In this document: piece after piece, positions 10,859 through 19,603 of the stretch
How the letters are laid out: each line of letters starts with the position of its first letter
Numbering within the stretch: the first letter of the stretch is position 1
Assembly (NCBI RefSeq): GCF_003025035.1
Contig: NZ_PYJN01000011.1
Location: 1-52,999, forward strand
Length of the DNA: 52,999 nucleotides
Direction of reading: 5' to 3'
Origin: Rhizobium sp. SEMIA4064
GTDB taxonomy: Bacteria; Pseudomonadota; Alphaproteobacteria; Rhizobiales; Rhizobiaceae
Made by a program: the position numbers and the translations under genes
Notes under the pieces: generated by a model
Told to the model about the DNA's origin: nothing
Database searches by the model: none
Seen by the model: only the letters and a program-made list of their open reading frames with translations

Positions 10859-11734
10859 TTGAGCTTTTCCGTCGAGCAACTTGCTTGCCATCCCAAATTC
10901 GTATCCTCCCTGCGTTTTTTAGCGGAGGCTTTGCGGGATCGCTACGACAGCGGACCGCGGATCGCACGCCTGTTGGCCTCGCATCAGCGCTGGCTCTTGA
11001 CCCAGACGGCCTATGCGCTTCATCTCGAATATGATCCTGCCGTTCCCGGTTCGGGCCTCACCGTTGTCAAGCTTCGCGACGTGATCACTCAATACCGCGT
11101 CGCAAGCCGCAACACCGTGTTGAGCTATGTCGAGGAACTGCTGACGTATCGCTTCCTCGTTCCTGTCCCTGGCGTTGTCAAACGTCCGCGCCGCTATGGG
11201 CCGGCCGAAGTCAGTCACACCGCGATGATCAGTTGGTATCTTGCCAATCTCGCCGCACTCGATCTGCTCGATGACGGCAACCGCGCCGCCACATTGGCCA
11301 CTCATCCGGAGCTGATCGATCTGGCGCAGCCGCGTATGGCGCGCCGCTGCCTGGAAACGACAGCCTGGCGGGAGCCGCCGGAGCGCGTCGGCCTGTTTCT
11401 CTGGACGGAAGCCGGGGGACTGGTGATGGACCATCTCGTCTCTCGGCTGGATATGAGCACCGAAGTGGATGGACGCGTCAATCTTGGCCGCATCGATACA
11501 CGGGCAATCGCCGCACAGTTCATGATGTCGCGCACCCATCTACAGCGCCTTTTGCGCAAGGCCGTCGATGGTGGCAGTTTGGGCTGGTACGACGAATCGA
11601 AAAAGACTCACCTTTGGATGTCCCGCGACTTTCTTGACGAATATTGCCGCTGGCAGGCCGAGAAACTCGCTACTGTGGATGAAGCGTTTGCATGGGCGCA
11701 ATCGGCAGCCGCGTGTGCGGTTTCAGAGCAGTGA
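10859..11734 (+). CDS. Protein with two predicted helix-turn-helix regions (putative regulator)
   Basis: This 291-residue soluble protein starts at TTG 10859, directed by a strong AAGGAGG five bases upstream; no ATG fits. Two stretches look like DNA-binding helices: residues about 65-100 (RDVITQYRVASRNTVLSYVE, followed by a wing-like PVPGVVKRPRRYG) and about 207-240 (TRAIAAQFMMSRTHLQRLL, then a basic wing ending at KKTHLWMS). The middle is helical with no recognisable ligand domain. No family name comes to mind; transcriptional regulation is inferred from the two HTH-like segments and the divergent placement beside an MFS carrier. Confidence 0.6.
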   Translation: MSFSVEQLACHPKFVSSLRFLAEALRDRYDSGPRIARLLASHQRWLLTQTAYALHLEYDPAVPGSGLTVVKLRDVITQYRVASRNTVLSYVEELLTYRFLVPVPGVVKRPRRYGPAEVSHTAMISWYLANLAALDLLDDGNRAATLATHPELIDLAQPRMARRCLETTAWREPPERVGLFLWTEAGGLVMDHLVSRLDMSTEVDGRVNLGRIDTRAIAAQFMMSRTHLQRLLRKAVDGGSLGWYDESKKTHLWMSRDFLDEYCRWQAEKLATVDEAFAWAQSAAACAVSEQ

Positions 11735-11745
11735 GCCAAATAAAA

Positions 11746-11775
11746 ACGCCGAGCTGGGCCCGGCGCTGTTCTTCA
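11746..11775 (+). terminator. Terminator-like hairpin after the HTH gene
   Basis: CGCCG (11747-11751) pairs with CGGCG (11761-11765) and is followed by CTGTTCTTC. The stem is short with a moderately U-rich tail, so termination is plausible but weak. It lies 13 bases after the TGA. Confidence 0.4.
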
Positions 11776-11802
11776 TGAAAATCTCTTATGAAATCCGAAA
11801 CA

Positions 11803-11834
11803 AAAAGGGGCGGGATCATCGATCCCACCCTTTT
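11803..11834 (-). terminator. Terminator hairpin serving the small ORFs on the minus strand
   Basis: GGGATC and GATCCC pair around ATC. The stem is extended by AAAAGGG/CCCTTTT after one mismatch. Read on the minus strand it ends CCCCTTTTTG, a classic intrinsic terminator, six bases past the stop at 11840. It argues that something is transcribed leftward through 11840-12200. Confidence 0.65.
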
Positions 11835-11839
11835 CAAAC

Positions 11840-12019
11840 CTATAAGGGGATGCCGGCAGCCGCCGCACGCGCGCGGCTGATTTCGCTTTTGTCAGCCGTG
11901 CGCAGGCCACGCGAGCGCTCGAATTCCTCGGCTGCGCGCACGGCGGAGCCGATATGCCCGACGGAGTCGAGAAGGGTGAAAAAAGAGCGCAAGCCTAGAG
12001 ACACGGTATCAGTACTCAC
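11840..12019 (-). CDS. Small hypothetical protein (59 aa), overlaps the preceding small ORF
   Basis: Starting at GTG 12019, this frame gives a basic, helix-prone 59-residue protein (…SLGLRSFFTLLDSVGHIGSAV… ending AAAAGIPL). It resembles the very short proteins common in rhizobia, but I cannot name a family. It overlaps the end of the upstream small ORF by 11 bases (GTGAGTACTGA) in another frame and has no ribosome-binding site of its own. It is therefore either translationally coupled or the second half of a frameshifted gene. An intrinsic terminator follows directly. Confidence 0.45.
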   Translation of the reverse strand: MSTDTVSLGLRSFFTLLDSVGHIGSAVRAAEEFERSRGLRTADKSEISRARAAAAGIPL

Positions 12020-12200
12020 GAAAGTCGGCAAATATAGCGGTCGGGCGAGCAACGCGAGCAGAGAGGCCGGTGCCGCGAGCAGTCATTTGCTCATTAGCGG
12101 CAATGCCGAGGCTGCGATGGCCGTTGGTGGCGCGCACAGGTACGATGACGCGGCGCAGGGTATCAAACCCGCTATGGATAGGACGGAAACGAGCAGTCAT
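12009..12200 (-). CDS. Small hypothetical protein (63 aa)
   Basis: ATG 12200 is preceded by AAAGGAACC. The frame encodes a basic 63-residue protein (MTARFRPIHSGFDTLRRVIV…). No TM or known domain is seen. It lies downstream of a promoter-like stretch with repeated TGCAATGCA and overlaps the next small ORF. Together the two could be one broken gene of about 120 residues. Coding status rests on the start signal, the terminator downstream and the absence of any gene on the other strand. Confidence 0.4.
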   Translation of the reverse strand: MTARFRPIHSGFDTLRRVIVPVRATNGHRSLGIAANEQMTARGTGLSARVARPTAIFADFREY

Positions 12201-12246
12201 GGCCTTGGTTCCTTTCAAATTTCCTCCCAAGACACATCGCATATAT

Positions 12247-12274
12247 TGCAATGCAGCATTGATTCTGCAATGCA
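12247..12274. repeat. Direct repeat TGCAATGCA, possible operator
   Basis: TGCAATGCA occurs at 12247-12255 and 12266-12274, 19 bp apart (about two helical turns). GCATTG between them gives partial dyad symmetry. The site is 47-74 bp upstream of the small ORF starting at 12200, next to an AT-rich ATATAT stretch that could be a -10 region. Confidence 0.45.
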
Positions 12275-12342
12275 CAAGGCTGGAACACTGCCATGCAAAT
12301 AACGCATGGCAAGTTTCATCTTCCGTTAACACTGATGAAAAA

Positions 12343-13230
12343 TTAGCCTGAAACTTCGGCAGTGATGCGATTTTTGAAGGTCAAAAGATCATTCCAGGCC
12401 AATCGCTTGTTGATTGGAGCCGTCAGCAATTCCTGAGGGTGGAGGCTGGCAATCGCTGGTATCGTTCGGCCGGCGATCGTGACGTCCCGCCATTGCCCGC
12501 GCAGGCCGTGAATCGTTTCGTTGCTTTCGAAGAAGTGCCGAGCGGTGAAATTGCCGAGCAGCAGCAGGGCTTTCGGCTCCGCCAGCGCGATCTGCCGTTC
12601 GATGAAGGGGCGGCAGATCTCGACTTCCGGCGCCGACGGCGCACGGTTCCCCGGCGGGCGCCACGGAATGACATTGGTGAGCAGGATTCCGTCACGCTGC
12701 AGGCCGATGGCGCCCAGCATCTTGTCGAGCAATTGTCCGGTTCGTCCGGCAAAGGGTAGGCCTTCGCGGTCGTCGTCGGCGCTGGGCATCGGGCCGATCA
12801 CCATCATACGGCCCTCGGCGCTGCCGCTGGCGAAGATGGTCGAGCGTGCGCTGTTTTTCAGGTTGCAGCCGTTGAAGGCCTCCAGTGCCGTCTTGAGTTC
12901 GCTAAGCGACCGGGCGCTTTCGGCGGCGAATCGGGCCTGTTCGACAGCTTGTTCGTCAGGGATGGCCGGCGCGCTTCGCGCCGATATCGGCGGGGCGGCC
13001 GGCTGTATGGCCTGACGACGTTCCGGCTGCGTAGCAGGCCGTGTGGCGAGCGGGGGTGCCTCGACGCGCGGCTGAACCGGCCGGGCGCCTTGGCGAGCTG
13101 CCTTCATCGCTTCGAATTCGGCAAAACGGTCAACGGCCTCCTCTTCGAGCAGCCATTCGACGCCTGCATCCGCATGAAAATGCAGAAGGGCGGCAAGTTC
13201 GGCCGGAGTGAGGTCGTTGGCGGAGATCAT
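12343..13230 (-). CDS. Uracil-DNA glycosylase, family 4-like, incomplete Fe-S cysteine set
   Basis: Removes uracil from DNA to start base-excision repair in the cytoplasm. Of 295 residues, the first ~100 are a Pro/Ala/Gln-rich low-complexity extension and the rest is the UDG fold. Motif A is GPMPSADDDREGLPFAGRTG, against the usual GEAPG. TNVIPWRPPGNRAP and SLHPQELL (motif B histidine) follow. Family 4 enzymes hold a 4Fe-4S cluster with four cysteines; here only two equivalents remain (GCNLK and EICRPF), and the KCRPP position is Trp. It probably lacks the cluster. I recall a similar cluster-free class described in Bradyrhizobium; exact equivalence is unproven. Confidence 0.85.
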   Translation of the reverse strand: MISANDLTPAELAALLHFHADAGVEWLLEEEAVDRFAEFEAMKAARQGARPVQPRVEAPPLATRPATQPERRQAIQPAAPPISARSAPAIPDEQAVEQARFAAESARSLSELKTALEAFNGCNLKNSARSTIFASGSAEGRMMVIGPMPSADDDREGLPFAGRTGQLLDKMLGAIGLQRDGILLTNVIPWRPPGNRAPSAPEVEICRPFIERQIALAEPKALLLLGNFTARHFFESNETIHGLRGQWRDVTIAGRTIPAIASLHPQELLTAPINKRLAWNDLLTFKNRITAEVSG

Positions 13231-13285
13231 TGGCGAACTCTAGCCAAAGCAGCGGAAGAACGAAAGGGCAGGGTGTTCCCCACCC

Positions 13286-14575
13286 TCACGCCGTCCACTG
13301 GCTGATGTCGTCGCGCTCGCCGATCAAGGCGAGGCCGTGGGCGATCGACAGCAACTCGCCGCCGGTTTCGATCCGTTCCTGACCGAAGCGTTCGGTGAAG
13401 ATGCGGCGCACGGCGGGCACGAAAGAGGTGCCGCCGGTGAGGAACACCTTGTCGATGGCCTCCGGCGCTGTGTTGGTGGTCGCCAGAACGTCGTCCAGCG
13501 CACCTTCGATGCGGGCGAGATCGTCGGCGATCCAGCTTTCGAAATCGCTGCGGCGCACGGTTTTGCGGCCGGCCTTGCCAAGCGGCGGGAAGTTGAATTC
13601 AGCTTCCTCGTTGGCCGAAAGCGCCATCTTCGTCGCCGACACCGCCTGATAGAGCGGATAGCCTTCGTCGTGTTCAACGAGCTCGATAAAGGTCTCGAGC
13701 TTTTCCGGCTCCAGGCAGCTGCGCACCAGCGTCTTCAGATCGGCATATTCGCGCGAGGTCTTGAAGATCGATAGCTGGTTCCAGCGGCCGAAATTGGCGT
13801 AGTAGGAGGTGGGTACTTCCAGCAGCTTGTCGAAGCTCTTGAAGAGGCTGCCCTTGCCGATGGCTGGCGAAACGATGTTGTCGATCATCCGGAAGTCGAA
13901 GTGATCGCCGGCAATGCCGACGCCGGAATGGCCGATCGGGGTCGCCGTCAGCTTTCCACCATGGGTCTCGAAGCGGATCAGTGAATAGTCCGTGGTACCG
14001 CCGCCGAAATCGGCCACCAGCACGGTCGCATCCGCTTTCAGGTGCTGGGCGAAGTAGAAGGCGGCCGCCACCGGTTCGTAGACATAATGGATTTCCGGAA
14101 AGCCGAAGCGAGACAGCGCCTCGTTATAGCGGGCCGTGGCGAGGGACGCGTCCGGGTTGGCGCCGGCAAAGTGCACCGGCCGGCCCGCGACGATGCGGCC
14201 AACATCCGCCGGCCAGCCTTCGCCGGCGTAAGCGCGCAGCCGGCGCACGAAGATCTCCATCAGATCCTCGAAGCTGTGGCGCTTCGCAAAGATCAGCGTG
14301 CCCTGGAAAAGCGCACTTGCCGCAAAGGTCTTGATCGATTGCAGAAAGCGGCAATCGCCGGGATTGTCGATGAATTGGCGGATGGCGGCATGCCCTGCCT
14401 CGACCTTCAGTGCCGCGGCACCTAGTCCCGGATCCTTCATGAAGGACAGGGCCGTACGCATGCTGTCAGCGGTGCCGGCGACGCTGGTGAAGGCGACCGA
14501 TTGCGTCGCCGGGCCATCGGCCATCGCCAAAACCGTGTTCGTTGTGCCGAAGTCGAAACCAAGCGCCCGAGCCAT
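13286..14575 (-). CDS. Hsp70-family protein, YegD-like
   Basis: A 429-residue actin-fold ATPase related to DnaK but without the substrate-binding and lid domains. Visible motifs are phosphate-1 GFDFGTTNTVLA, phosphate-2 VADFGGGTTDYSL and the adenosine motif FLTGGTSFVPAVRRIF. The length matches E. coli YegD (about 450). ATG 14575 is chosen over an upstream in-frame ATG because GAAGGGAG lies just before it and the family begins with the FDFGTTN strand. The gene stands alone and its client is unknown; a chaperone-like role is only inferred from the family. Confidence 0.85.
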   Translation of the reverse strand: MARALGFDFGTTNTVLAMADGPATQSVAFTSVAGTADSMRTALSFMKDPGLGAAALKVEAGHAAIRQFIDNPGDCRFLQSIKTFAASALFQGTLIFAKRHSFEDLMEIFVRRLRAYAGEGWPADVGRIVAGRPVHFAGANPDASLATARYNEALSRFGFPEIHYVYEPVAAAFYFAQHLKADATVLVADFGGGTTDYSLIRFETHGGKLTATPIGHSGVGIAGDHFDFRMIDNIVSPAIGKGSLFKSFDKLLEVPTSYYANFGRWNQLSIFKTSREYADLKTLVRSCLEPEKLETFIELVEHDEGYPLYQAVSATKMALSANEEAEFNFPPLGKAGRKTVRRSDFESWIADDLARIEGALDDVLATTNTAPEAIDKVFLTGGTSFVPAVRRIFTERFGQERIETGGELLSIAHGLALIGERDDISQWTA

Positions 14576-14636
14576 GCCCGCACTCCCTTCTGCTGAAAAT
14601 TTTTTGGAATGGGGCAACGCCCCTTATGGAACGCGA

Positions 14637-14665
14637 GACGCGCCCTTTCGTAAAGAGGGCGCGTC
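14637..14665. repeat. GC-rich hairpin upstream of the YegD-like gene
   Basis: GACGCGCCCT (14637-14646) and AGGGCGCGTC (14656-14665) form a perfect 10-bp stem with a 9-base loop. It lies between the RND gene and the Hsp70-like gene, 62 bp before the latter's ATG. A degenerate palindrome follows at about 14713-14776 (GATGATCTTGTCCGAAAA against TTTCGGG…GATCATGC), a pattern common in rhizobial intergenic repeats. Confidence 0.5.
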
Positions 14666-14785
14666 ATGGCATGGCTGGACTGCAAGTGCAAGACGGAGCG
14701 CGCATTTGTTTTGCGATGATCTTGTCCGAAAAACGCTCTCAGCTTTGGCTGCGCAGTTTCGGGTTCCGGATCATGCCAAACTGAA

Positions 14786-14807
14786 ACGGGCGCCTCGTGG
14801 CGCCCGT
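14786..14807 (-). terminator. Intrinsic terminator of the RND efflux operon
   Basis: ACGGGCGCC and GGCGCCCGT form a perfect 9-bp stem with a TCGT loop, and on the minus strand TTTCAGTTT follows. It begins seven bases after the RND stop codon. Confidence 0.75.
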
Positions 14808-14813
14808 CTGATG

Positions 14814-17800
14814 TCATTCGGCCGCGATGGCGGTCGGCCTTTCTTCTTCGTGCTGGTGCTTGTCCTTGCGCTTGCCGAGACGGCCGACGAAGTCGTTCAG
14901 GCGGTTCATCTCAAGGAAGATCACCGGCGTGATGAACAGCGTCAGGATTTGCGAGACGACAAGACCGCCGACGACGGCAATGCCAAGCGGCTGGCGCAAC
15001 TCCGAACTGGCGCCACCACCGATGGCGATCGGCAGCGCGCCGAGCAGGGCGCAGAAGGTCGTCATCATGATCGGACGGAAGCGGCGCACGCAGGCTTCAT
15101 GGATCGCTTCCGCAGGCGATATGCCAGCGCTCGATCGAAGCGTTTCCAGCGCCACGTCGATCATCATGATCGCGTTTTTCTTCACGATACCGATTAGCAT
15201 CAGCAAACCGATGAGCGCGATAATCGACAGGTCGAAGCCGAAGACCTTCAGGGCTAGCAGCGCGCCGAGAGCGGCGGCCGGCAGGCCGGAGAGGATGGTC
15301 AGCGGATGGATGAAGCTCTCATAGAGAACGCCGAGGACCACATAGATCGTCAGGACAGCGGCAAGGATCAGGTAAGGCGTGCTGCCTTGCGACTGCTGGA
15401 AGATCTGGGCGGTGCCGCCATAGGACGTGAAGACGTCCGCCGGCATGTTGATGTCCTTCTTAATCTGGTCGATCTGCGCGGTGGCGTCGCCGAGCGCTTC
15501 GCCGGCCGGCAGGTTGAAGGACACCGTGGTCGAAACGAGCTGGCCGGTCTGGTTGATGGTGACCGGGCCGGTCGTGCGTTCGACATGGGCGAAGTTCGAC
15601 AGCGGCACCAGGGTGCCACTTGACGAGGCAATCTGGATTTCCTGCAGCTTCTGGTCATCCCAAGGCTTGCTAGTATCGTATTCGACGATGACGTCGTAGC
15701 TGTCGCCGGTGGACTGGATCTGAGCGGCGGCATAACCGCCGAAGCCTTCTTCCAGTGATGTGCGTAGCTGATTGTTGTTGATGCCGTAGGCCGCGGCCTT
15801 TTCGGTATCGACGACGATATTGGCCTGCAGCGCGTTGTTTTGCTCGTCCGAGGCAACGTCCGTGAAGCGCGGGTCGCGGCGCATCTCATCCTGGATCTTG
15901 TTGGCCCAGAGATTGGTCTGGTCGGCGCTCAGCGCCTGAATGACGAGCTGATACTGGCTGGCGGTCTGACGGCCGCCGAAGCGCAGGCTTTGCTGCGGCG
16001 TGATATAGGCCTTCAGGCCGGCAATCTTGCTGATACCAGCGCGCAACTCCCGCAGGGTGTTGTCAAGCGGCTCACGCTGATCCTTTGCCTTCAACTCGAC
16101 ATACATCGTGCCGTTGTTCAGCGGCTGGCGCACATTGCCGCCGACGATCGACATGACGTGAGCGACGGCAGAGTTCTGTTTTACGATTGCGGCGGCCTGG
16201 TTCTGCAGATCCTGCATTGCCGGATAGGAAATATCCTGCCGCGCCTGCGTCGAGATCGTCAGGCGGCCAATGTCTTCCGTCGGGAAGAAGCTTGCCGGTA
16301 GTACATTGAAGAGATACGCCGAGAGGGCGACCGAGCCGAAGAAGCTCAGCAACACCGTTCCGCGATGGCGAAGGCACCAGGCGACGCCCTTGTCATAGCC
16401 GCGCTGGGTCCAATCGAAGCCTGCGTTGAAGAGACGCACTGGATAAGGGGGCTCTCCATGGCCCGCCGACAGGCGCGAGCTGAGCATCGGGGTGACGGTG
16501 AGCGACACGATCGCGGAAGATACAATGGCGATCGCGACGACCATGCCGAATTCGTTGAAGATGCGGCCGACGACGCCGCCCATCAGCAGGATCGGAATGA
16601 ACACGGCGATCAGCGAAATCGACATCGATATGATCGTATAGCTGACTTCCGCCGACCCTTTGAGCGCCGCCTGAAGCACGGGCATGCCCTCTTCGACATG
16701 GCGCAATATGTTCTCCAGCATGACGATGGCGTCGTCCACCACGAGACCGACCGCGAGGGTCAATCCGAGCAGCGAGATATTGTCGATGCTATATCCGAGA
16801 ATATACATCATGCCGAAGGTCGCGATTAGCGATAGCGGCACGGCAAGGCCAGGGATGATCGTTGCCGTGACATGACCGGTGAAGAGATAGATCACCAGCA
16901 CGACGAGGCCGATCGTCAGCAGCAGCGTGAATTTAACGTCCGAAATCGCGTCGCGGATCGGCTGCGCTGAATCGTTCATGACTGTTGTTTTCACCGAGGC
17001 CGGTATTTCCGCGTGTAGCTGCGGCAATTTGGCGTTTATGGCGTCGACCACATCGACCGTATTGGCATCCGGCTGGCGCTGGATGGCAAGAATGATCGCT
17101 CGCTTGCCGTCATACCAGGAACCGGCATTGGTATTTTCCACGCTGTCCTGAACGTCTGCGACATCGCTGAGGTGAATCGGCGCGCCGTTCGGGTTGGCGA
17201 TAACAAGCGAACGGAACTCCGCGGCATTGGTACGCTGCGTATTCGAGTTGATGGTCATGCTCTGCGAATTGTTCTGCAGAGTGCCCACCGGAACCTGGCT
17301 GTTGGCGTTGACCAGCGCATTGTTGACAGTATCGATGCCGATGCTGCGGTCCTGCAGTTTGGCCGGATCGACTTCGACGCGTACTGCATATGTCTGGGCG
17401 CCGAACACCGTCACTTCCGCCACGCCCGGAAGCGTCGACAGCGACGGCGAGATGATGTCTTCGGCGATTTCGTCGAGCTTGCTGCGCGGCATCGTATCGC
17501 TCTGCACGGCAAGCAGCATGACCGGCGCATCGGCCGGGTTGGTCTTGCGATAGCTTGGCGGCACAGTCAGGTTGTCGGGCAACTGGCGCGTTGCATGCGA
17601 GATTGCGGCCTGGACGTCGGCGGCCGCGGCGTCGATATCGCGGTTGAGGTCGAACTGCAGCACGATGCTGGTGTTGCCGAGCGAGTTCGTCGACGAGATT
17701 TCGCTGATGCCGGGGATGGTCTCGAACTGCTTGATCAGCGGCGTCGAAACTGATGTTGCCATGGTTTGCGGCGAGGCGCCGGTCAACTGTGCGGTGACGT

Positions 17801-17933
17801 TGATGGTCGGAAAGTCGACCTGCGGCAGAGCCGCAACGGGCACAAGGCGATAGCCTGCCCAGCCTGCCATGACGACCCCCAAGGCCAAAAGCGTCGTCGC
17901 CACTGGCCGCCTGATACAGAAGCTGGGGATCAT
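14814..17933 (-). CDS. RND-family multidrug efflux pump, inner-membrane subunit (HAE1, MdtB/C-like)
   Basis: A proton-driven trimeric pump that moves drugs or toxic small molecules from the periplasm to an outer-membrane channel. The 1039-residue protein has the classic plan: TM1 at the N-terminus (IRRPVATTLLALGVVMAGW), two large periplasmic loops (about 35-335 and 555-865) and 12 TM helices. The proton-relay acids Asp400-Asp401 lie in VGLVVDDAIVMLEN (TM4), and the matching lysine in IGIVKKNAIMMID (TM10). It overlaps the fusion-protein gene by four bases (ATGA), so the two are co-translated. No outer-membrane factor gene is nearby, so a TolC-like protein must come from elsewhere. Confidence 0.93.
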   Translation of the reverse strand: MIPSFCIRRPVATTLLALGVVMAGWAGYRLVPVAALPQVDFPTINVTAQLTGASPQTMATSVSTPLIKQFETIPGISEISSTNSLGNTSIVLQFDLNRDIDAAAADVQAAISHATRQLPDNLTVPPSYRKTNPADAPVMLLAVQSDTMPRSKLDEIAEDIISPSLSTLPGVAEVTVFGAQTYAVRVEVDPAKLQDRSIGIDTVNNALVNANSQVPVGTLQNNSQSMTINSNTQRTNAAEFRSLVIANPNGAPIHLSDVADVQDSVENTNAGSWYDGKRAIILAIQRQPDANTVDVVDAINAKLPQLHAEIPASVKTTVMNDSAQPIRDAISDVKFTLLLTIGLVVLVIYLFTGHVTATIIPGLAVPLSLIATFGMMYILGYSIDNISLLGLTLAVGLVVDDAIVMLENILRHVEEGMPVLQAALKGSAEVSYTIISMSISLIAVFIPILLMGGVVGRIFNEFGMVVAIAIVSSAIVSLTVTPMLSSRLSAGHGEPPYPVRLFNAGFDWTQRGYDKGVAWCLRHRGTVLLSFFGSVALSAYLFNVLPASFFPTEDIGRLTISTQARQDISYPAMQDLQNQAAAIVKQNSAVAHVMSIVGGNVRQPLNNGTMYVELKAKDQREPLDNTLRELRAGISKIAGLKAYITPQQSLRFGGRQTASQYQLVIQALSADQTNLWANKIQDEMRRDPRFTDVASDEQNNALQANIVVDTEKAAAYGINNNQLRTSLEEGFGGYAAAQIQSTGDSYDVIVEYDTSKPWDDQKLQEIQIASSSGTLVPLSNFAHVERTTGPVTINQTGQLVSTTVSFNLPAGEALGDATAQIDQIKKDINMPADVFTSYGGTAQIFQQSQGSTPYLILAAVLTIYVVLGVLYESFIHPLTILSGLPAAALGALLALKVFGFDLSIIALIGLLMLIGIVKKNAIMMIDVALETLRSSAGISPAEAIHEACVRRFRPIMMTTFCALLGALPIAIGGGASSELRQPLGIAVVGGLVVSQILTLFITPVIFLEMNRLNDFVGRLGKRKDKHQHEEERPTAIAAE

Positions 17934-19174
17934 TGCTGCGCTCCGACAGAGATCGTTTCGGTTTTCTGACCCGACTGATCGTCAGCCGAGGCGACTTTCT
18001 GCGGCGTGGCATCGCTGAATTGCTCGACGACGCTCTGGCCGTCGTTCAACTGCACCTGTCCTTCGGTCACGACGTGGTCGCTTTCCGAAAGGCCCTTGGC
18101 GATCGCGCTGTATCCACCGTTCTGACGCGCAACGGTGACCGGTGTCATATGCACCTTGTTGTCCTTGACGACAAAGGCAAAGAAGCCGTCCGGGCCGGGG
18201 CTGACCGCAACGGTGGGCGCAACGAGAACAGGCTGGTTGTCGTTGAAATGTACGACGATGTTGACCGACTGGCCGGGCCAGAGGGCGCCGTTGGCATTGT
18301 TGAACTTCGCCTTGGCGAGGATCGTGCCGGATGCCGCATCGACCTGATTGTCATAAAAACTCATCGCGCCCTGGCGCGACTTGCCTTGTTCCGACCGGGG
18401 TACGGTGCTGACGGGAACAGTCCCGGCCTTCATCGCCTCCTCCAACTCGCGCAGGTGGCTCTCCTGCAGATGGAACTTGACGTAGATCGGATCGTATTGG
18501 GCGATCGATACGATTGCCGTGCCGGGGCTCACATAAGCGCCGACGCTGAGGGCGACATTGCCGAGACGGCCATCATAGGGCGCGCGGATTTCGGTGTGCT
18601 CGAGCAGAACCTGATCGGCCGCGAGCTGTGCCTTGTCGCCGTTGACCGTCGCAACAGCCGTATCGCGCGCTGCGACAGCCTGGTCCACCGTCTGCTGCGT
18701 GCCGGCTCCATTCAGCAGGGTCTTGGCCCGCGTCAGTGCCGCTTCTGCTTCGGTGAGCGTCGCCTGATCCTTGGCAAGCGTTGCCTGGTCCTTGTCGACC
18801 GCGGCCTGAGCCGTGCGCGGATCGAGCTTCGCGATCAGATCGCCGGCCTTGACCATGGCGCCATCCTCAGCCGCTATCGAGGTGATGATGCCGGATTCCT
18901 GTGCGGCGATCGTCGTCGTATCCTGCGCATCGGCCCAGCCGGTGGCGGTAACGTCGTTGGCGAGCGTCGTTTTCGTGACCGCCACGGTCTTGACCATTTG
19001 GGCCGCCGTCTGACGCTTGCCGTGGCCGCCGGCATCTGCTGCCTTGCTGCTATCCTCGGTCTTGGCGGATGCCCTGTCGATTAAAGCGGACATAAAGGGG
19101 ATACGGTCGCGGTAGCTCCAGACTCCAAGAGCTGCGACAACGAGAAGGCCGAGAGAGAGCCAAAATTTCTTCAT
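17930..19174 (-). CDS. RND efflux periplasmic adaptor (membrane fusion protein)
   Basis: A HlyD/AcrA-type adaptor linking the pump to the outer-membrane channel. From ATG 19174 the 414-residue protein starts with MKKFWLSLGLLVVAALGVWS, an uncleaved TM anchor or signal. A split lipoyl domain follows (…ESGIITSIAAEDGAMVKAGDLIAKLD… and EIRAPYDGRLGNVALSVGAYV), enclosing an alanine-rich alpha-helical hairpin of about 80 residues (KDQATLAKDQATLTEAEAAL). Beta-barrel and membrane-proximal domains complete it. A longer frame extends 30 codons upstream, but the TM helix marks the natural start; the ribosome-binding site there is weak. Confidence 0.9.
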   Translation of the reverse strand: MKKFWLSLGLLVVAALGVWSYRDRIPFMSALIDRASAKTEDSSKAADAGGHGKRQTAAQMVKTVAVTKTTLANDVTATGWADAQDTTTIAAQESGIITSIAAEDGAMVKAGDLIAKLDPRTAQAAVDKDQATLAKDQATLTEAEAALTRAKTLLNGAGTQQTVDQAVAARDTAVATVNGDKAQLAADQVLLEHTEIRAPYDGRLGNVALSVGAYVSPGTAIVSIAQYDPIYVKFHLQESHLRELEEAMKAGTVPVSTVPRSEQGKSRQGAMSFYDNQVDAASGTILAKAKFNNANGALWPGQSVNIVVHFNDNQPVLVAPTVAVSPGPDGFFAFVVKDNKVHMTPVTVARQNGGYSAIAKGLSESDHVVTEGQVQLNDGQSVVEQFSDATPQKVASADDQSGQKTETISVGAQQ

Positions 19175-19603
19175 ATTTAAAAAACCGGTCGAGGCGAGTT
19201 GCAGGAAATGCGGTGACCTTGAGGTGGATTTATTGCAGCGCGAAAAAGACGCGTTTCGCCGCAATCCATCACATCGCCGTTACCGCTAACGTTCGGTATT
19301 CTGTCCCTATAACGTGAATGGATGAACGCCAGTTCGCAGTAACCTACCACCTGTTCGACAGGGTGAAAAATTAACAGTTGGAAAGCTTTCCCGGTATGCT
19401 TTCGTTTGCAGTGCAATAAATGGCCGAAATGACTATTTTTTGATTGCCGCTATGTAATAAAAGCGGAGAAATGCTGGTCTTTTGCCTTCACCTACCCGGA
19501 AGCGGCAGGGTTAGGGCTTGGCGCCAGCCAATTCGTCTCTCACGTAATTGTGTTCAGAAGATCGCTTTTCTGGGGACGAATGCCTCATTCGTTGGGCGCG
19601 TAT
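19175..19603. other. Non-coding region upstream of the efflux operon
   Basis: This 429-bp stretch holds no convincing gene. It should contain the promoter of the RND operon. Overlapping small dyads, CGTTA-CCGC-TAACG (19278-19291) and TACCG-N8-CGGTA (19281-19298), lie about 105-125 bp upstream of the adaptor ATG and could be an operator for a repressor encoded elsewhere. Confidence 0.45.

Noticed and set aside
17933..19084. 383-codon plus-strand frame opposite the membrane fusion protein
   Set aside because: Shadow frame; the adaptor's lipoyl and hairpin domains are clear on the minus strand.
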